A DNA stretch of 35,698 nt from an uncultured Ruminococcus sp. (lineage in GTDB: Bacteria > Bacillota > Clostridia > Oscillospirales > Ruminococcaceae): positions 1 through 35,698 of the forward strand of contig CADALT010000026.1 of the NCBI GenBank assembly GCA_902788785.1, in the 5' to 3' direction. The position numbers were made by a program, and so were the translations under genes. This document shows positions 22,036 through 29,897 of the stretch, piece by piece. How positions within the stretch are numbered: the stretch's first letter is position 1; every line of letters begins with the position of its first letter. Below the pieces are notes generated by a model. It was not told the origin of the DNA, made no database searches, and saw nothing but the letters and a program-made list of their open reading frames with translations.

Positions 22036-22523
22036 ACGATCATCTCCTCTCCATAGTCTGCCAGCATGATACGCAGCTGCTTTCTTGCCCTGTCAAGGCG
22101 AGAGACCACTGTCCCCTTCGGCAGACCGAGTATCTGTGCTATCTCTTCTGTTTTGTACTCCTCGTAGTAGTAAAGGCAGATCACCGCACGGTATTTTTCA
22201 TCAAGTGTATCAAGGGCTCTTTGAACATCGAGCTTTCTTTCCGACCAGCCGAATTCGGCTTTATGTACATCGGTGAGTTCTGATGTACGCTTCCATCGGG
22301 GGGACTTGACTATATCCTTGCACTTATTTATCGCCGTCCGAAGAAGCCAGGCTTTAAGATGCTCTTTAGAATTTATCTGCAATGTTTCACACACAGAGAA
22401 ATACTTCATCAGCACATCGCTGACCACGTCCTGCGCCTCGGCACCCGAGCCGAGATATGCATATGCCGCACGGTAGATATGGTCTGCAAACTCATCCACG
22501 ACTTCATCAATGGTGTATCTCAC
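22032..22523 (-). CDS. ECF (sigma-70 family) RNA polymerase sigma factor
   Basis: A 163-aa ECF sigma factor. Region 2 covers about residues 5-75 (FADHIYRAAYAYLGSGAEAQDVVSDVLMKYF in parts). Region 4 covers about 100-155 (LDEKYRAVICLYYYEEYKTEEIA, then LPKGTVVSRLDRARKQLR). The GTG at 22523 is chosen because AGGAGG lies 8 bases before it; the GTG at 22562 has no proper site. It is co-transcribed with the PASTA protein, which likely holds it at the membrane. A CGTATT near 22570 preceded by a GAAATC 16 bases earlier may be an autoregulatory ECF promoter (weak). Target genes unknown. Confidence 0.9.
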   Translation of the reverse strand: MRYTIDEVVDEFADHIYRAAYAYLGSGAEAQDVVSDVLMKYFSVCETLQINSKEHLKAWLLRTAINKCKDIVKSPRWKRTSELTDVHKAEFGWSERKLDVQRALDTLDEKYRAVICLYYYEEYKTEEIAQILGLPKGTVVSRLDRARKQLRIMLADYGEEMIV

Positions 22524-22660
22524 CTTTACCACCTCCTTTTTCTCCTTTTTGAAGATCTTCACCTATAATACGAGACATAACGAAGTTTGATTTCATAATA
22601 ATAAAAAAAATTTTTTTGCCAAACAACAGTATAGCATATTATTTATAAAAGGTCAAATCC

Positions 22661-22689
22661 TTGACAGCGAACTGTTACTTTGGTATAAT
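22661..22689 (+). promoter_or_regulatory. Consensus promoter of the MutS-like gene
   Basis: TTGACA (22661-22666), 17-base spacer, TATAAT (22684-22689) preceded by TGG. All elements match consensus. Confidence 0.92.
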
Positions 22690-22697
22690 CATAACAG

Positions 22698-22715
22698 GCG
22701 CAAAGAGCTTTGCGC
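22698..22715 (+). promoter_or_regulatory. Palindrome in the leader of the MutS-like gene
   Basis: GCGCAAAG-AG-CTTTGCGC is symmetric with an 8-bp stem and lies at about +3 to +20 of the predicted transcript. It could be an operator or a 5' stem that protects the RNA. Confidence 0.5.
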
Positions 22716-22744
22716 TGTACTATACTATATTAAAGGAGACTTAT

Positions 22745-24394
22745 ATGGAACAGCTCGGTATGATAGGTCTGCCTGCGGCTATCATTATATTTATAATAGT
22801 ATACAATGCTTTTAACAGGGCAAAAAGCAAAAAACGTCTGGAAGAATATCTGAGGGTTTCCTACGGAAAGCCACGCAGTGACTTTGAAGAACAAAACGAC
22901 AGGCTGGGTGATATAGAAACGCTGTACCTCACCCAAAAGCCCCACAAGCAGGAACACGAGACAGTAGATGACATCACCTGGGAAGACCTGGGCATGGACG
23001 ACATATTCATGCTGATAAACCACACGGACAGCTTTGCGGGCGAACAGCACCTGTATTCAAGGCTGCACGACCTGTCACGGGACGACTCGGACGAGTTTGA
23101 GGAGAAGATAGAATTTTTCGACAAGAACGAGAACTTAAGGCACAAGGTAAGGACGACCCTTTTCCGGCTGGGAAAGCGTGTTATAAACTACGATATACCC
23201 TTGCAGATACAGAACATCACAAGCTACAGACTGCCTTGCCGCAAGGTGTACTACGGGCTTTGTGCAATGACTGTGATACTGGGGATAGCGGCGGCAGTGA
23301 CGAGGCTGCCTGCATTTATTGCCGCATTCGTGGGGATATATGTGGTCGGGCTGACGGTACACTCCATCGTCAAGGCAAGGCACGACATGAATATACGCTC
23401 GCTTTTCGCACTGGGCAGGATGCTGGGGGCGGCGCTGACCATAAGCGGTATTACGGGGAAATTCGGTGAGGACATAAGGGACGATCTAAGGTCCATGGAA
23501 AAAGCCGCAAAGAGGTCGGCATACATGGAGAGCAAAAATGCGGTGGACAACGCAGACCAGTTCAGTATGTTTACCGCATATCTGCTGGGACCGTTCATGA
23601 TAGACTTCATAATATACGACAGGATAATATCCGACATAAACCGCAGGAACGAGGAATGCCGCAGGGTATATGATTTTCTGGGAAGTATCGACTGCGCAAT
23701 TGCGGTGGGTTCGTTCAGGAGGAGTATGAAGGTATGGTGCGTGCCCGAGACAGCTAAGGGTGATGCGCCTAAGATAAAAGGACTTGTTCACCCTGCGATA
23801 CCCAATGCGGTGCCAAATGACCTTGAATACGAGAGACCCATGATGATAACGGGGTCTAATGCTTCGGGAAAATCGACTTATATAAAGACTGCTGCGATAA
23901 ACCTGATACTTGCGCAGACCATACACACCTGCACTGCTGAAAGTGCAGAGGTGCCGCAGTGCTGTGTAATGACTTCGATGGCGGTGCGGGACGATATTAT
24001 CTCGGGGGAAAGCTATTACATACGTGAGATAAGGTACTTAAAGAGAATGATCGAGCTTTGCCGTGAGGACAGGCTTTTGTTCCTCGCCATTGACGAGATA
24101 CTCAAAGGCACGAACACCCGTGAGAGGATAGCGGCTTCAAAGGCGATACTGGAGCATCTTGAGAAAAAGCGCTGTATACTGATGATAGCCACCCACGACC
24201 TTGAGCTTGCGAAGGATTTCGACGGGAGATTTGACAACAGGCATTTCTCGGAGGTCATAGGGACTGATGATGTTATTTTCGACTACACTATGCACGACGG
24301 CATAAGCACCACGAGCAACGCCATAAAGCTTTTAAAAGCCACGGGATTCCCCGAAGATATAGTAGCTATGGCGGAAAGGGCTGTCGGGGGATAG
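22745..24394 (+). CDS. Membrane-anchored MutS-family ATPase
   Basis: A 549-aa protein with the MutS C-terminal ATPase but no mismatch-recognition domain. A hydrophobic segment at 8-20 and a paired one at about 170-208 suggest membrane attachment. Residues 75-160 match the family core/lever region (DITWEDLGMDDIFMLINHT). The ATPase has Walker A G370-SNASGKST and Walker B LFLAIDE (445-451) followed by KGTNTRER, and the H-loop ATHDLE. The substrate is unlikely to be mismatched DNA; membrane-bound MutS relatives have no defined function. AAAGGAG lies 7 bases before ATG 22745. A longer frame from 22661 would begin in the -35 box. Confidence 0.88.
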   Translation: MEQLGMIGLPAAIIIFIIVYNAFNRAKSKKRLEEYLRVSYGKPRSDFEEQNDRLGDIETLYLTQKPHKQEHETVDDITWEDLGMDDIFMLINHTDSFAGEQHLYSRLHDLSRDDSDEFEEKIEFFDKNENLRHKVRTTLFRLGKRVINYDIPLQIQNITSYRLPCRKVYYGLCAMTVILGIAAAVTRLPAFIAAFVGIYVVGLTVHSIVKARHDMNIRSLFALGRMLGAALTISGITGKFGEDIRDDLRSMEKAAKRSAYMESKNAVDNADQFSMFTAYLLGPFMIDFIIYDRIISDINRRNEECRRVYDFLGSIDCAIAVGSFRRSMKVWCVPETAKGDAPKIKGLVHPAIPNAVPNDLEYERPMMITGSNASGKSTYIKTAAINLILAQTIHTCTAESAEVPQCCVMTSMAVRDDIISGESYYIREIRYLKRMIELCREDRLLFLAIDEILKGTNTRERIAASKAILEHLEKKRCILMIATHDLELAKDFDGRFDNRHFSEVIGTDDVIFDYTMHDGISTTSNAIKLLKATGFPEDIVAMAERAVGG

Positions 24395-24424
24395 AGACAA
24401 GCGGATAACGAATAATGAAAAATG

Positions 24425-24487
24425 AATAGTGAATAGTCAGGGTGTCCGCTATGCGGTGAGATTTCAATGCCTTAACTATTCACTATT
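24425..24487. terminator. Inverted repeat between convergent genes
   Basis: AATAGTGAATAGT (24425-24437) and ACTATTCACTATT (24475-24487) are perfectly complementary over 13 bases. T runs follow on the plus strand and A runs on the minus side. A third related copy (TTCACTATTCAC) lies at about 24492-24503. Probably a bidirectional terminator between the MutS-like gene and folC. Confidence 0.55.
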
Positions 24488-24508
24488 ATTTTTTCACTAT
24501 TCACTTTT

Positions 24509-25783
24509 TTATATATTCCCAAGTGCCGCTGTGAACTCTCGATACATATAGAGTGAGCCGAGGGCGATGAGGGGGAGCCTGTTTTTTTTCGCTTCATCAA
24601 GTGCCGCACGGACTCCGTCATCAAGCACGGGGAAGTTTTCGGCGGCGATGCCCTTTTCACGGAAAGCGGCTGCAAGGGTATCGCTGTCGAGCGAGCGTGG
24701 ATTATCGGGCTTTACGGTGAATGCTTTATGTATATATCCGCCCAGCATATCGGCATAGAGATGATAGTCCTTATCCGCCATGACACCTATGAGGAGCACG
24801 ACTTTTCCGCCGCCAAAATACCTGCCTATACTTTCGGCGGCACAGGCTATGCCCGCAGGATTATGGGAGCCGTCATAGATAATGAGAGGGTCTTTGCAGA
24901 GCACCTCAAAACGCCCGTGCCAGCGGACGTTTTTAAGACCGACGGCAACTGCTTCATCGGAGATATGAAGTCCACGGGAGCGCAGTATCTCAATAACGCT
25001 CAGCACATTGACCGCATTATCGAACTGATAGCTGCCGCACAATGCCGCATGGAGTTTTGTGCCCTTATAGTTTATCACGGTATCTGCGAGGGTACATTCG
25101 GCTTCTTCTAAGGTGAAGTCCTCACGCACGGGGAGATAGAGCTTTGCGCCCATTTTCTCGGCATATGTCCTGACAGTGCGGAGCGCCTCGGGGTCATTTC
25201 CGCCGAAATACACGGGACAACCCTGCTTTATTATGCCTGCTTTATGGGCGGCTATCTCAGCCACGGTATCACCGAGGAAACCGCAGTGGTCGAGCTGGAC
25301 ATTCGTTATGACCGAAACAAGGGGCGCTGATATGACGTTCGTTGAGTCGGTATCACCGCCCATGCCGCATTCCACCACGGCTATATCACAGTTCTCACGG
25401 AAGAATAGTTCGTATGCGGCGGCGGTAAGCACCTCGAATTCGGTGGGCTTATCCTCCATAGCTTCGCACAGGGGGACTACCCTATCCATGACTGCGGCAA
25501 ACTGCGCCTTGCTTATCTCGCTGCCGTTTATGCGGAAGCTGTCTGTGACCTCGGTTATGGCAGGGGAAGAAAATCCGCCGACCTTATATCCTGCGGCGGC
25601 AAGTATGCTTGTCAGCATAGCCCCGAAGGAGCCTTTGCCGTTAGTGCCCGAGATATGCACTGTTTTGACCTTATCCTGGGGTGAGCCCAGCAGTTGAGTC
25701 AGCTTCTCTATACGTTCAAGTCCGAGCCTGCTGCCACGGAGCGAGGCTTTTTTCAGATAAAGCTTTGTTTCTTCAAAAGTCAT
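24509..25783 (-). CDS. folC: Folylpolyglutamate synthase / dihydrofolate synthase
   Basis: A 424-aa cytoplasmic ligase of normal FolC length. It adds glutamates to folates (and may join dihydropteroate to glutamate), so imported folate is retained. The P-loop SGTNGKGS (45-52), the metal-site ECGMGGDTDSTNV, LDHCGFLGDT and the C-terminal YDGSHNPAGI motif are all present. Its start overlaps the folT stop by 4 bases (ATGA), indicating one operon under the THF riboswitch. This arrangement implies uptake and trapping of preformed folate. Confidence 0.95.
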   Translation of the reverse strand: MTFEETKLYLKKASLRGSRLGLERIEKLTQLLGSPQDKVKTVHISGTNGKGSFGAMLTSILAAAGYKVGGFSSPAITEVTDSFRINGSEISKAQFAAVMDRVVPLCEAMEDKPTEFEVLTAAAYELFFRENCDIAVVECGMGGDTDSTNVISAPLVSVITNVQLDHCGFLGDTVAEIAAHKAGIIKQGCPVYFGGNDPEALRTVRTYAEKMGAKLYLPVREDFTLEEAECTLADTVINYKGTKLHAALCGSYQFDNAVNVLSVIEILRSRGLHISDEAVAVGLKNVRWHGRFEVLCKDPLIIYDGSHNPAGIACAAESIGRYFGGGKVVLLIGVMADKDYHLYADMLGGYIHKAFTVKPDNPRSLDSDTLAAAFREKGIAAENFPVLDDGVRAALDEAKKNRLPLIALGSLYMYREFTAALGNI

Positions 25784-26367
25784 CTTTTTACCACCCTGCC
25801 CAGTTCTCTCACAAAGCCCTTATTCTGCATAAGCAGCCATATGATAGTAGTATCTGTGAGTGCGCTTACAAGACCGTTCACCACACGGAAGATGATGGTC
25901 TGCAAAGGTGTGCCGTAGGCTACATAAAGTCCCACGGATTTTATGAGCATAGAGCCTACCGCATAGGACACGAGCACCGACACGAACAGCTTGACCCAAT
26001 GGGGCTTGCCGTCGGTGCTGAGGGTATCTGCGGAACTCTTCACCAAATGCCTGTAAACAAATCCCGGGATAAGGCCTATGCACAGTGCGCCCACGGTTAT
26101 TATGGGGTTGATGGCATAGCCGTGCAGGATACAGCCGATGATATCCGCAGTAACGCCCACGACTGCACCGACTATGGGTCCGAAGAAAATACTCGCCATA
26201 ACTACAGGCAAATTCTCGAAGCCGATGCGGATACTGTTGCCGATGGGTATGGACAGGAATTTGCCCAGGATGATGCTCAGGGCTGTAAGGATAGCCGATG
26301 ATGTCATCACCACGAGGGTGCCGAACACTTTGATGTTCGCCTTTGATACTGTGTTGTTTGTCTGCAT
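25780..26367 (-). CDS. folT: Folate ECF transporter S component
   Basis: A 195-aa protein with about six membrane helices, the size of ECF-transporter substrate-binding components. It has the family NLPVVMASIFFGPIVGAVVG-like segment and the ADIIGC motif. The folate assignment comes from the THF riboswitch upstream and folC downstream. It would pair with an EcfAA'T module encoded elsewhere. ATG at 26367 is chosen because AAAGGAGG is 8 bases upstream; longer readings run through the riboswitch. Confidence 0.9.
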   Translation of the reverse strand: MQTNNTVSKANIKVFGTLVVMTSSAILTALSIILGKFLSIPIGNSIRIGFENLPVVMASIFFGPIVGAVVGVTADIIGCILHGYAINPIITVGALCIGLIPGFVYRHLVKSSADTLSTDGKPHWVKLFVSVLVSYAVGSMLIKSVGLYVAYGTPLQTIIFRVVNGLVSALTDTTIIWLLMQNKGFVRELGRVVKR

Positions 26368-26433
26368 AAAAATAACCTCCTTTTCCACTCTCATACGACA
26401 GAAAAGAAGGCAATGTCTTTTTTTGAGTCCTAT

Positions 26434-26548
26434 GAAGCGGGATGCAAAACGTGAACCGCAAGCTTTCGCTTTTCGTTTGACCGACAACTCCCCGTCCGGT
26501 CAACACTGCAATACCTCATAAGGTATAACGAACACGTTTTTACTCTTC
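26434..26548 (-). ncRNA. Tetrahydrofolate (THF) riboswitch
   Basis: On the minus strand the 115-nt segment between the folT promoter and gene aligns with the folT-type THF-I riboswitch consensus from memory. The closing stem is GAAG/CTTC; AAAACGTG pairs with CACGTTTT. TTGACC pairs with GGTCAA around a G-rich loop (GACGGGGAG). The conserved ACGAAAAGCGAAAGC, GCGGTTCA and TTGCATCC blocks are in the expected order. No strong terminator follows, so control is likely at translation, over the AAAGGAGG site. Confidence 0.88.
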
Positions 26549-26566
26549 AAACAATTTTGCAAACAT

Positions 26567-26595
26567 ATTATACACGATACGCCACAACTTGTCAA
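26567..26595 (-). promoter_or_regulatory. Promoter of the folT-folC operon
   Basis: Minus strand: TTGACA (26590-26595), 17-base spacer, TATAAT (26567-26572). It starts the message that carries the riboswitch. The nearby weak hairpin at about 26636-26663 may end the WYL operon. Confidence 0.9.
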
Positions 26596-26667
26596 TAGCA
26601 GGCAAGGCTCGCAGAAAAGGTTTGTATCTTTACACAATAATCCCACATTAAACGGTATTATTTTCAC

Positions 26668-27294
26668 TCATTTTATCGGGTGGCGGATAACGGTCTTTAG
26701 TTTTTCGGGGGCAGTCTTTCTCGGGTCGGAGAGATATATCTCATGGTGAAGACGGCTTTCGGATATATCAAGACTATAGCCCTCATGCTCCATAAACTCG
26801 TGCATTTTAATGACTGTTGCAGGTTCGTCATCATAGCTGCCCATATGCATACACTGAACGCACAGACCCTCATGCAATGTGAGAAACTCCACTTTTGACA
26901 GATCTATATTTTTCTTGCGTGAGGCTTCTTCAAGCGCCCATGTGAAGTCCTGCTCGGTGACAAAATCGGGCAGACGTATCATGGACACCCAGCTGAAGTT
27001 TTCCTTATGTGCATAGTCGATGCCATGCACACCCTCCTGATACCAAAGACCCTCCAGCGGCGGTACGACAAAGTCAAAATAACCCTTTATGGAATGTGTG
27101 CCTTTTTTACTCATCTTGATGGTATAAGCCACGGCATAAAGCATAGCTATGGACTGCTTATACTCTCCGTCCTCGGCATTGGGGTCGCCTTTGCCACGGA
27201 CGGAGATATAGTTCATTGGCGGCACGGTGACGATGGTCGGGCGCTTTGGGGGCAGGTAAAATTCTTTATATTCCTTTTTATAGTCGAAAGCCAT
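26668..27294 (-). CDS. GyrI-like small-molecule-binding protein
   Basis: A 208-aa soluble protein of the GyrI-like superfamily (YMNYISVRGKGDPN, KMSKKGTHSIKGYFDF, PPLEGLWYQEG). Members bind small or amphiphilic ligands and some hydrolyse cyclopropanoid toxins. Here it is a stand-alone domain, last in the WYL operon. ATG at 27294 is preferred (AAGGAG 8 bases upstream); it overlaps the preceding stop codon (TGATG), which points to coupled translation. Confidence 0.8.
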   Translation of the reverse strand: MAFDYKKEYKEFYLPPKRPTIVTVPPMNYISVRGKGDPNAEDGEYKQSIAMLYAVAYTIKMSKKGTHSIKGYFDFVVPPLEGLWYQEGVHGIDYAHKENFSWVSMIRLPDFVTEQDFTWALEEASRKKNIDLSKVEFLTLHEGLCVQCMHMGSYDDEPATVIKMHEFMEHEGYSLDISESRLHHEIYLSDPRKTAPEKLKTVIRHPIK

Positions 27295-27728
27295 CACTGA
27301 CGCTCCTTTTTATATGTATGAGTTTCAAAGTCCCAGGTCTCGATATAGGGGATATTATCCTCATATACCCAGGAACGTATTCTGTCGGGGGTCATCTCCA
27401 GCACACATTCTTCGGGCAGGGCTGACCAGCGCTTTACCGCATCGGGAAAGGCTTTCTCCATGGCTTTGATAAACTTTGTATCATCGAATGGTCTGCCCGA
27501 AATACGGCATTTGCCCTCGACGGAATATTTGCCGAAACACAAAGCGATGTACGGTGAGTTTTCTATATGACGGCATTTGGGGTATTCACGGTTGGTCTGG
27601 CAGAAGAACTTCCCGTCGTATACGACCACGCTCATACTGCGTGAATACGGTCTGCCATCGGCGCAGGTGGATAAGACCATAACGCTGTGGGTGCCTATAT
27701 CAGCCCATAATCTTTCAAATTCGTCCAT
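27294..27728 (-). CDS. Pyridoxamine 5'-phosphate oxidase-family (split-barrel) protein
   Basis: A 144-aa split beta-barrel flavin-binding protein (VMVLSTCADGRPYSRSMSVVVYDGKFFCQT, in family order). These usually bind FMN or F420 and reduce or oxidise small substrates; they are not usually true PdxH enzymes. AAAGGAG precedes the ATG. It overlaps the next gene. Substrate unknown. Confidence 0.85.
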   Translation of the reverse strand: MDEFERLWADIGTHSVMVLSTCADGRPYSRSMSVVVYDGKFFCQTNREYPKCRHIENSPYIALCFGKYSVEGKCRISGRPFDDTKFIKAMEKAFPDAVKRWSALPEECVLEMTPDRIRSWVYEDNIPYIETWDFETHTYKKERQ

Positions 27729-27739
27729 TATTGTCTCCT

Positions 27740-28114
27740 TTATTTTACGCCTGTCATTATAAAGTTTATCAGGGCTTCAACGTTGTCAAAGCCGTCATAG
27801 TCTCCGACTATGCCATCACGGTGGTAGACCACACCGTTTTTCTCGTTGCGTTCCAGGCAGTCAAGAAGTTTCTCTTCGCCGTATCGTTTAGCGAACAGTG
27901 TAAGACCCAGCGGTTTCATCTTTGAAAGCATACCTTTCGTGCAGTCGCTCTCACATTCATAGCAGTGTGGGTATGCTTTTTCAAGTGAGCATTTTCTGTT
28001 CTCACACCAAGATTTATCGGGACATTCGCCCGAATTACAGCCTGCACAGTGATCGTTTTCACTGCACAGACAGCACGCAAGTCCGCATCTTGCTATACCA
28101 AGTTCCCTTTTCAT
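27740..28114 (-). CDS. DUF3795 cysteine-rich protein
   Basis: A 124-aa protein with twelve Cys in the first 58 residues (C10, C14, C15, C17, C23, C26, C31, C37, C42, C51, C54, C58), in the DUF3795 order CGLACCLC. Such spacing suggests zinc or Fe-S binding. AAGGAGG lies 6 bases before the ATG. The biochemical role is unknown. Confidence 0.8.
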   Translation of the reverse strand: MKRELGIARCGLACCLCSENDHCAGCNSGECPDKSWCENRKCSLEKAYPHCYECESDCTKGMLSKMKPLGLTLFAKRYGEEKLLDCLERNEKNGVVYHRDGIVGDYDGFDNVEALINFIMTGVK

Positions 28115-28124
28115 AGCGCCCTCC

Positions 28125-28664
28125 TTATAAGCCGACTTTCTTTATATGGGCTTTCAGTTTTTTTAGTGCCCAATCGTAGTGAGATGAGAGGACACTTATA
28201 AAGTAACTGCCCAGTGCGTTATTGCCTGTCCAGTCATAATAGCTGCGGGTAAAGAGTTCTTCATCGGTAAACTTTTCAAGCAGTTCCATGACCTGACGGT
28301 GGGAATTTTCAAGCATAGCCCGTGCATCGGCAGGAGTGGTATCACGGTGTTTTTTCCAGAAAGCCAGATTCATCTCACCATAGGTCTTCCAGTTATAGGG
28401 CGGCGGCAGGAACGGTACGGCTTCACCTTTAAGGTTTGATGATACCCAGTTCAGCAGCAATTGGTGCCATTCATAAAGGTGTATGAACACATCACGGATA
28501 TCCTTATCACGCTGCCAGTGGGCTTCTTTCTTGCTTTTCTCGCCCGAGAAATCAAAGGGCGTTATGCGTGCTTTATCGTTCATGCTGTCAGCGGTTTGCA
28601 TCAGCTTTTTGAAGTTCTGCTCGGAAAGCTGTGTAAGGTCGGTCTTATTGGTCGGTCTTGGCAT
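28125..28664 (-). CDS. ClbS/DfsB-family four-helix-bundle protein
   Basis: A 179-aa protein in the DUF1706 (ClbS/DfsB) branch of the DinB-like fold. Shared blocks include HWQRDKDIRDVFIHLYEWHQLLLNW, and PPYNWKTYGEMN with LSSHYDWALKK. ClbS inactivates the genotoxin colibactin by opening a cyclopropane; other members confer resistance to different toxins. Whether this copy does so is inference. GAGGTGAT precedes the ATG. Confidence 0.85.
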   Translation of the reverse strand: MPRPTNKTDLTQLSEQNFKKLMQTADSMNDKARITPFDFSGEKSKKEAHWQRDKDIRDVFIHLYEWHQLLLNWVSSNLKGEAVPFLPPPYNWKTYGEMNLAFWKKHRDTTPADARAMLENSHRQVMELLEKFTDEELFTRSYYDWTGNNALGSYFISVLSSHYDWALKKLKAHIKKVGL

Positions 28665-28673
28665 AATATCACC

Positions 28674-28991
28674 TCAATGTTTTTTCTTTTTGGGTTCGGG
28701 CAGGTCATTATAGAGTGCCTCTGTCAGTTCGGATAGAAACTCCCTGTCATCAACATTATCCACAAGGAGCATTTCCTTTGCGCCCTCATAGGGCAGTTCA
28801 TACTGTGCATCTTTCATCAGGGCTTTTGCGGACTTTGTGGGCTTGACAAGAAAACGGTCATCGTATATGCCGCCAATTACCTTGCCACGGAAGTACAGTA
28901 TATACTCGCCCATCATGGGACGGCAGGTTATCTCGCCCGTATGGGGAAGCTGTTCAAGGATAAATTCTAGATATGCTTTTGATGATGCCAT
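28674..28991 (-). CDS. TfoX/Sxy N-terminal domain protein
   Basis: A 105-aa protein equal to the TfoX N-terminal domain (EITCRPMMGEYILYFRGKVIGGIYDDRFLVK in family order), with a basic tail. The TfoX C-terminal domain is missing. A competence role is not implied outside Proteobacteria. AAGGAGAG precedes the ATG. Confidence 0.82.
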   Translation of the reverse strand: MASSKAYLEFILEQLPHTGEITCRPMMGEYILYFRGKVIGGIYDDRFLVKPTKSAKALMKDAQYELPYEGAKEMLLVDNVDDREFLSELTEALYNDLPEPKKKKH

Positions 28992-29002
28992 TGTATCTCT
29001 CC

Positions 29003-29368
29003 TTATCCGCAGTATGCGACCGCATCTGCCTGGAATTTAAGACCGTTCTCGCCGCCCACATGGGCAAACTCGGTCTGTATGGATTTGCGCACGGGATATT
29101 TTCCGCCGAAACGTCCCTTGATGACTTTCTCCATCACGGGTATATCCCAGACATCACGGAAAAGGCAGTCCATCTGCACCACATTTTCAAGGGTCAGCCC
29201 GAACATGGCGAGCCTTTGTTCCATCTGATCGAACGCACCGTTTATCTGTTCTTCCACAGTGCCGCCTATATTGCCCACGCAATAACTGAGAAAGCAGTAG
29301 TCGCCTGCTTTTATGATGCCCGAATGTGCCCACTGTTCGCTGATATCTTTTCTTACTATCTCACTCAT
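29003..29368 (-). CDS. RidA/YjgF-family protein
   Basis: A 121-aa RidA-like protein (VEEQINGAFDQMEQRLAMFGL, NVVQMDCLFRDV, PVRKSIQTEF). RidA removes reactive enamine/imine intermediates. The final substrate loop differs: no canonical GALVEIE before the last strand, so it is an atypical member. AAGGAGG precedes the ATG. Confidence 0.82.
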   Translation of the reverse strand: MSEIVRKDISEQWAHSGIIKAGDYCFLSYCVGNIGGTVEEQINGAFDQMEQRLAMFGLTLENVVQMDCLFRDVWDIPVMEKVIKGRFGGKYPVRKSIQTEFAHVGGENGLKFQADAVAYCG

Positions 29369-29381
29369 ATGACCAGCCTCC

Positions 29382-29831
29382 TTATTTTATACCTATATAA
29401 ATATGTATCTCGCAGTTTTCCATGTCGGCATTCTGATATTCTTCAAAATCGAATTCGTAAGTGCGTGCAAGATCCATCTGCCATAGTTTCTGCCAGAAAT
29501 CGGCAACTGCTGTCATCATATTGCCTTTAACTATGAATTTTGCGTTCTTGCCGGCGGGCAGGGTGCGTACCTCGTAACCATCGGGGACATCACCGTTCAC
29601 GGCACAGGCGGTCATGAAAGTATAATCGCCGTGTTCGTCATTTTCATAATCGGTATAGATGCCCATGGTCTTGCCTGTGGTCTTATCAGGGATCGCTGTA
29701 TAGCCCTCGGCTGTGAAAAATCTCTGCCAGAGTGCGCCTATGGAAGTGCCCATATCGGGGGACGAATTATTTGTGCGCACCGTAAAGCCTGCTACCTTAG
29801 CCTCATTAAGTTCAACTGTTTCGTACTGCAT
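29382..29831 (-). CDS. Effector-binding (GyrI-like/AraC_E_bind) protein
   Basis: A 149-aa stand-alone effector-binding domain, like Cass2 and the GyrI domain of BltR/Rob-type regulators: ELNEAKVAGFTVRTNN, IGALWQRFF, MGIYTDYENDE, GYEVRTLPAGKNAKF and a final IHIYIGI. It is first after the regulator and 51 bases from a perfect operator palindrome, so it probably binds the ligand that the system responds to (inference). AAGGAGG precedes the ATG. Confidence 0.85.
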   Translation of the reverse strand: MQYETVELNEAKVAGFTVRTNNSSPDMGTSIGALWQRFFTAEGYTAIPDKTTGKTMGIYTDYENDEHGDYTFMTACAVNGDVPDGYEVRTLPAGKNAKFIVKGNMMTAVADFWQKLWQMDLARTYEFDFEEYQNADMENCEIHIYIGIK

Positions 29832-29873
29832 TTTGTGTACCTCCTTTTTAATTTATTACAGTATAGCACAGCT

Positions 29874-29897
29874 AATATGACAACAGAGTGTCATATT
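29874..29897 (-). promoter_or_regulatory. Operator palindrome of the WYL regulator (candidate)
   Basis: AATATGACA (29874-29882), 6 bases, TGTCATATT (29889-29897): a perfect 9-bp inverted repeat overlapping the stop codon of the WYL regulator. A TATACT -10 lies downstream at 29860-29865 with no good -35, so the palindrome covers the -35 region. It is probably the regulator's own site. Confidence 0.65.

Noticed and set aside
28674-28991. A natural-competence (TfoX) locus
   Set aside because: Only the N-terminal domain is present and the neighbours are not competence genes.
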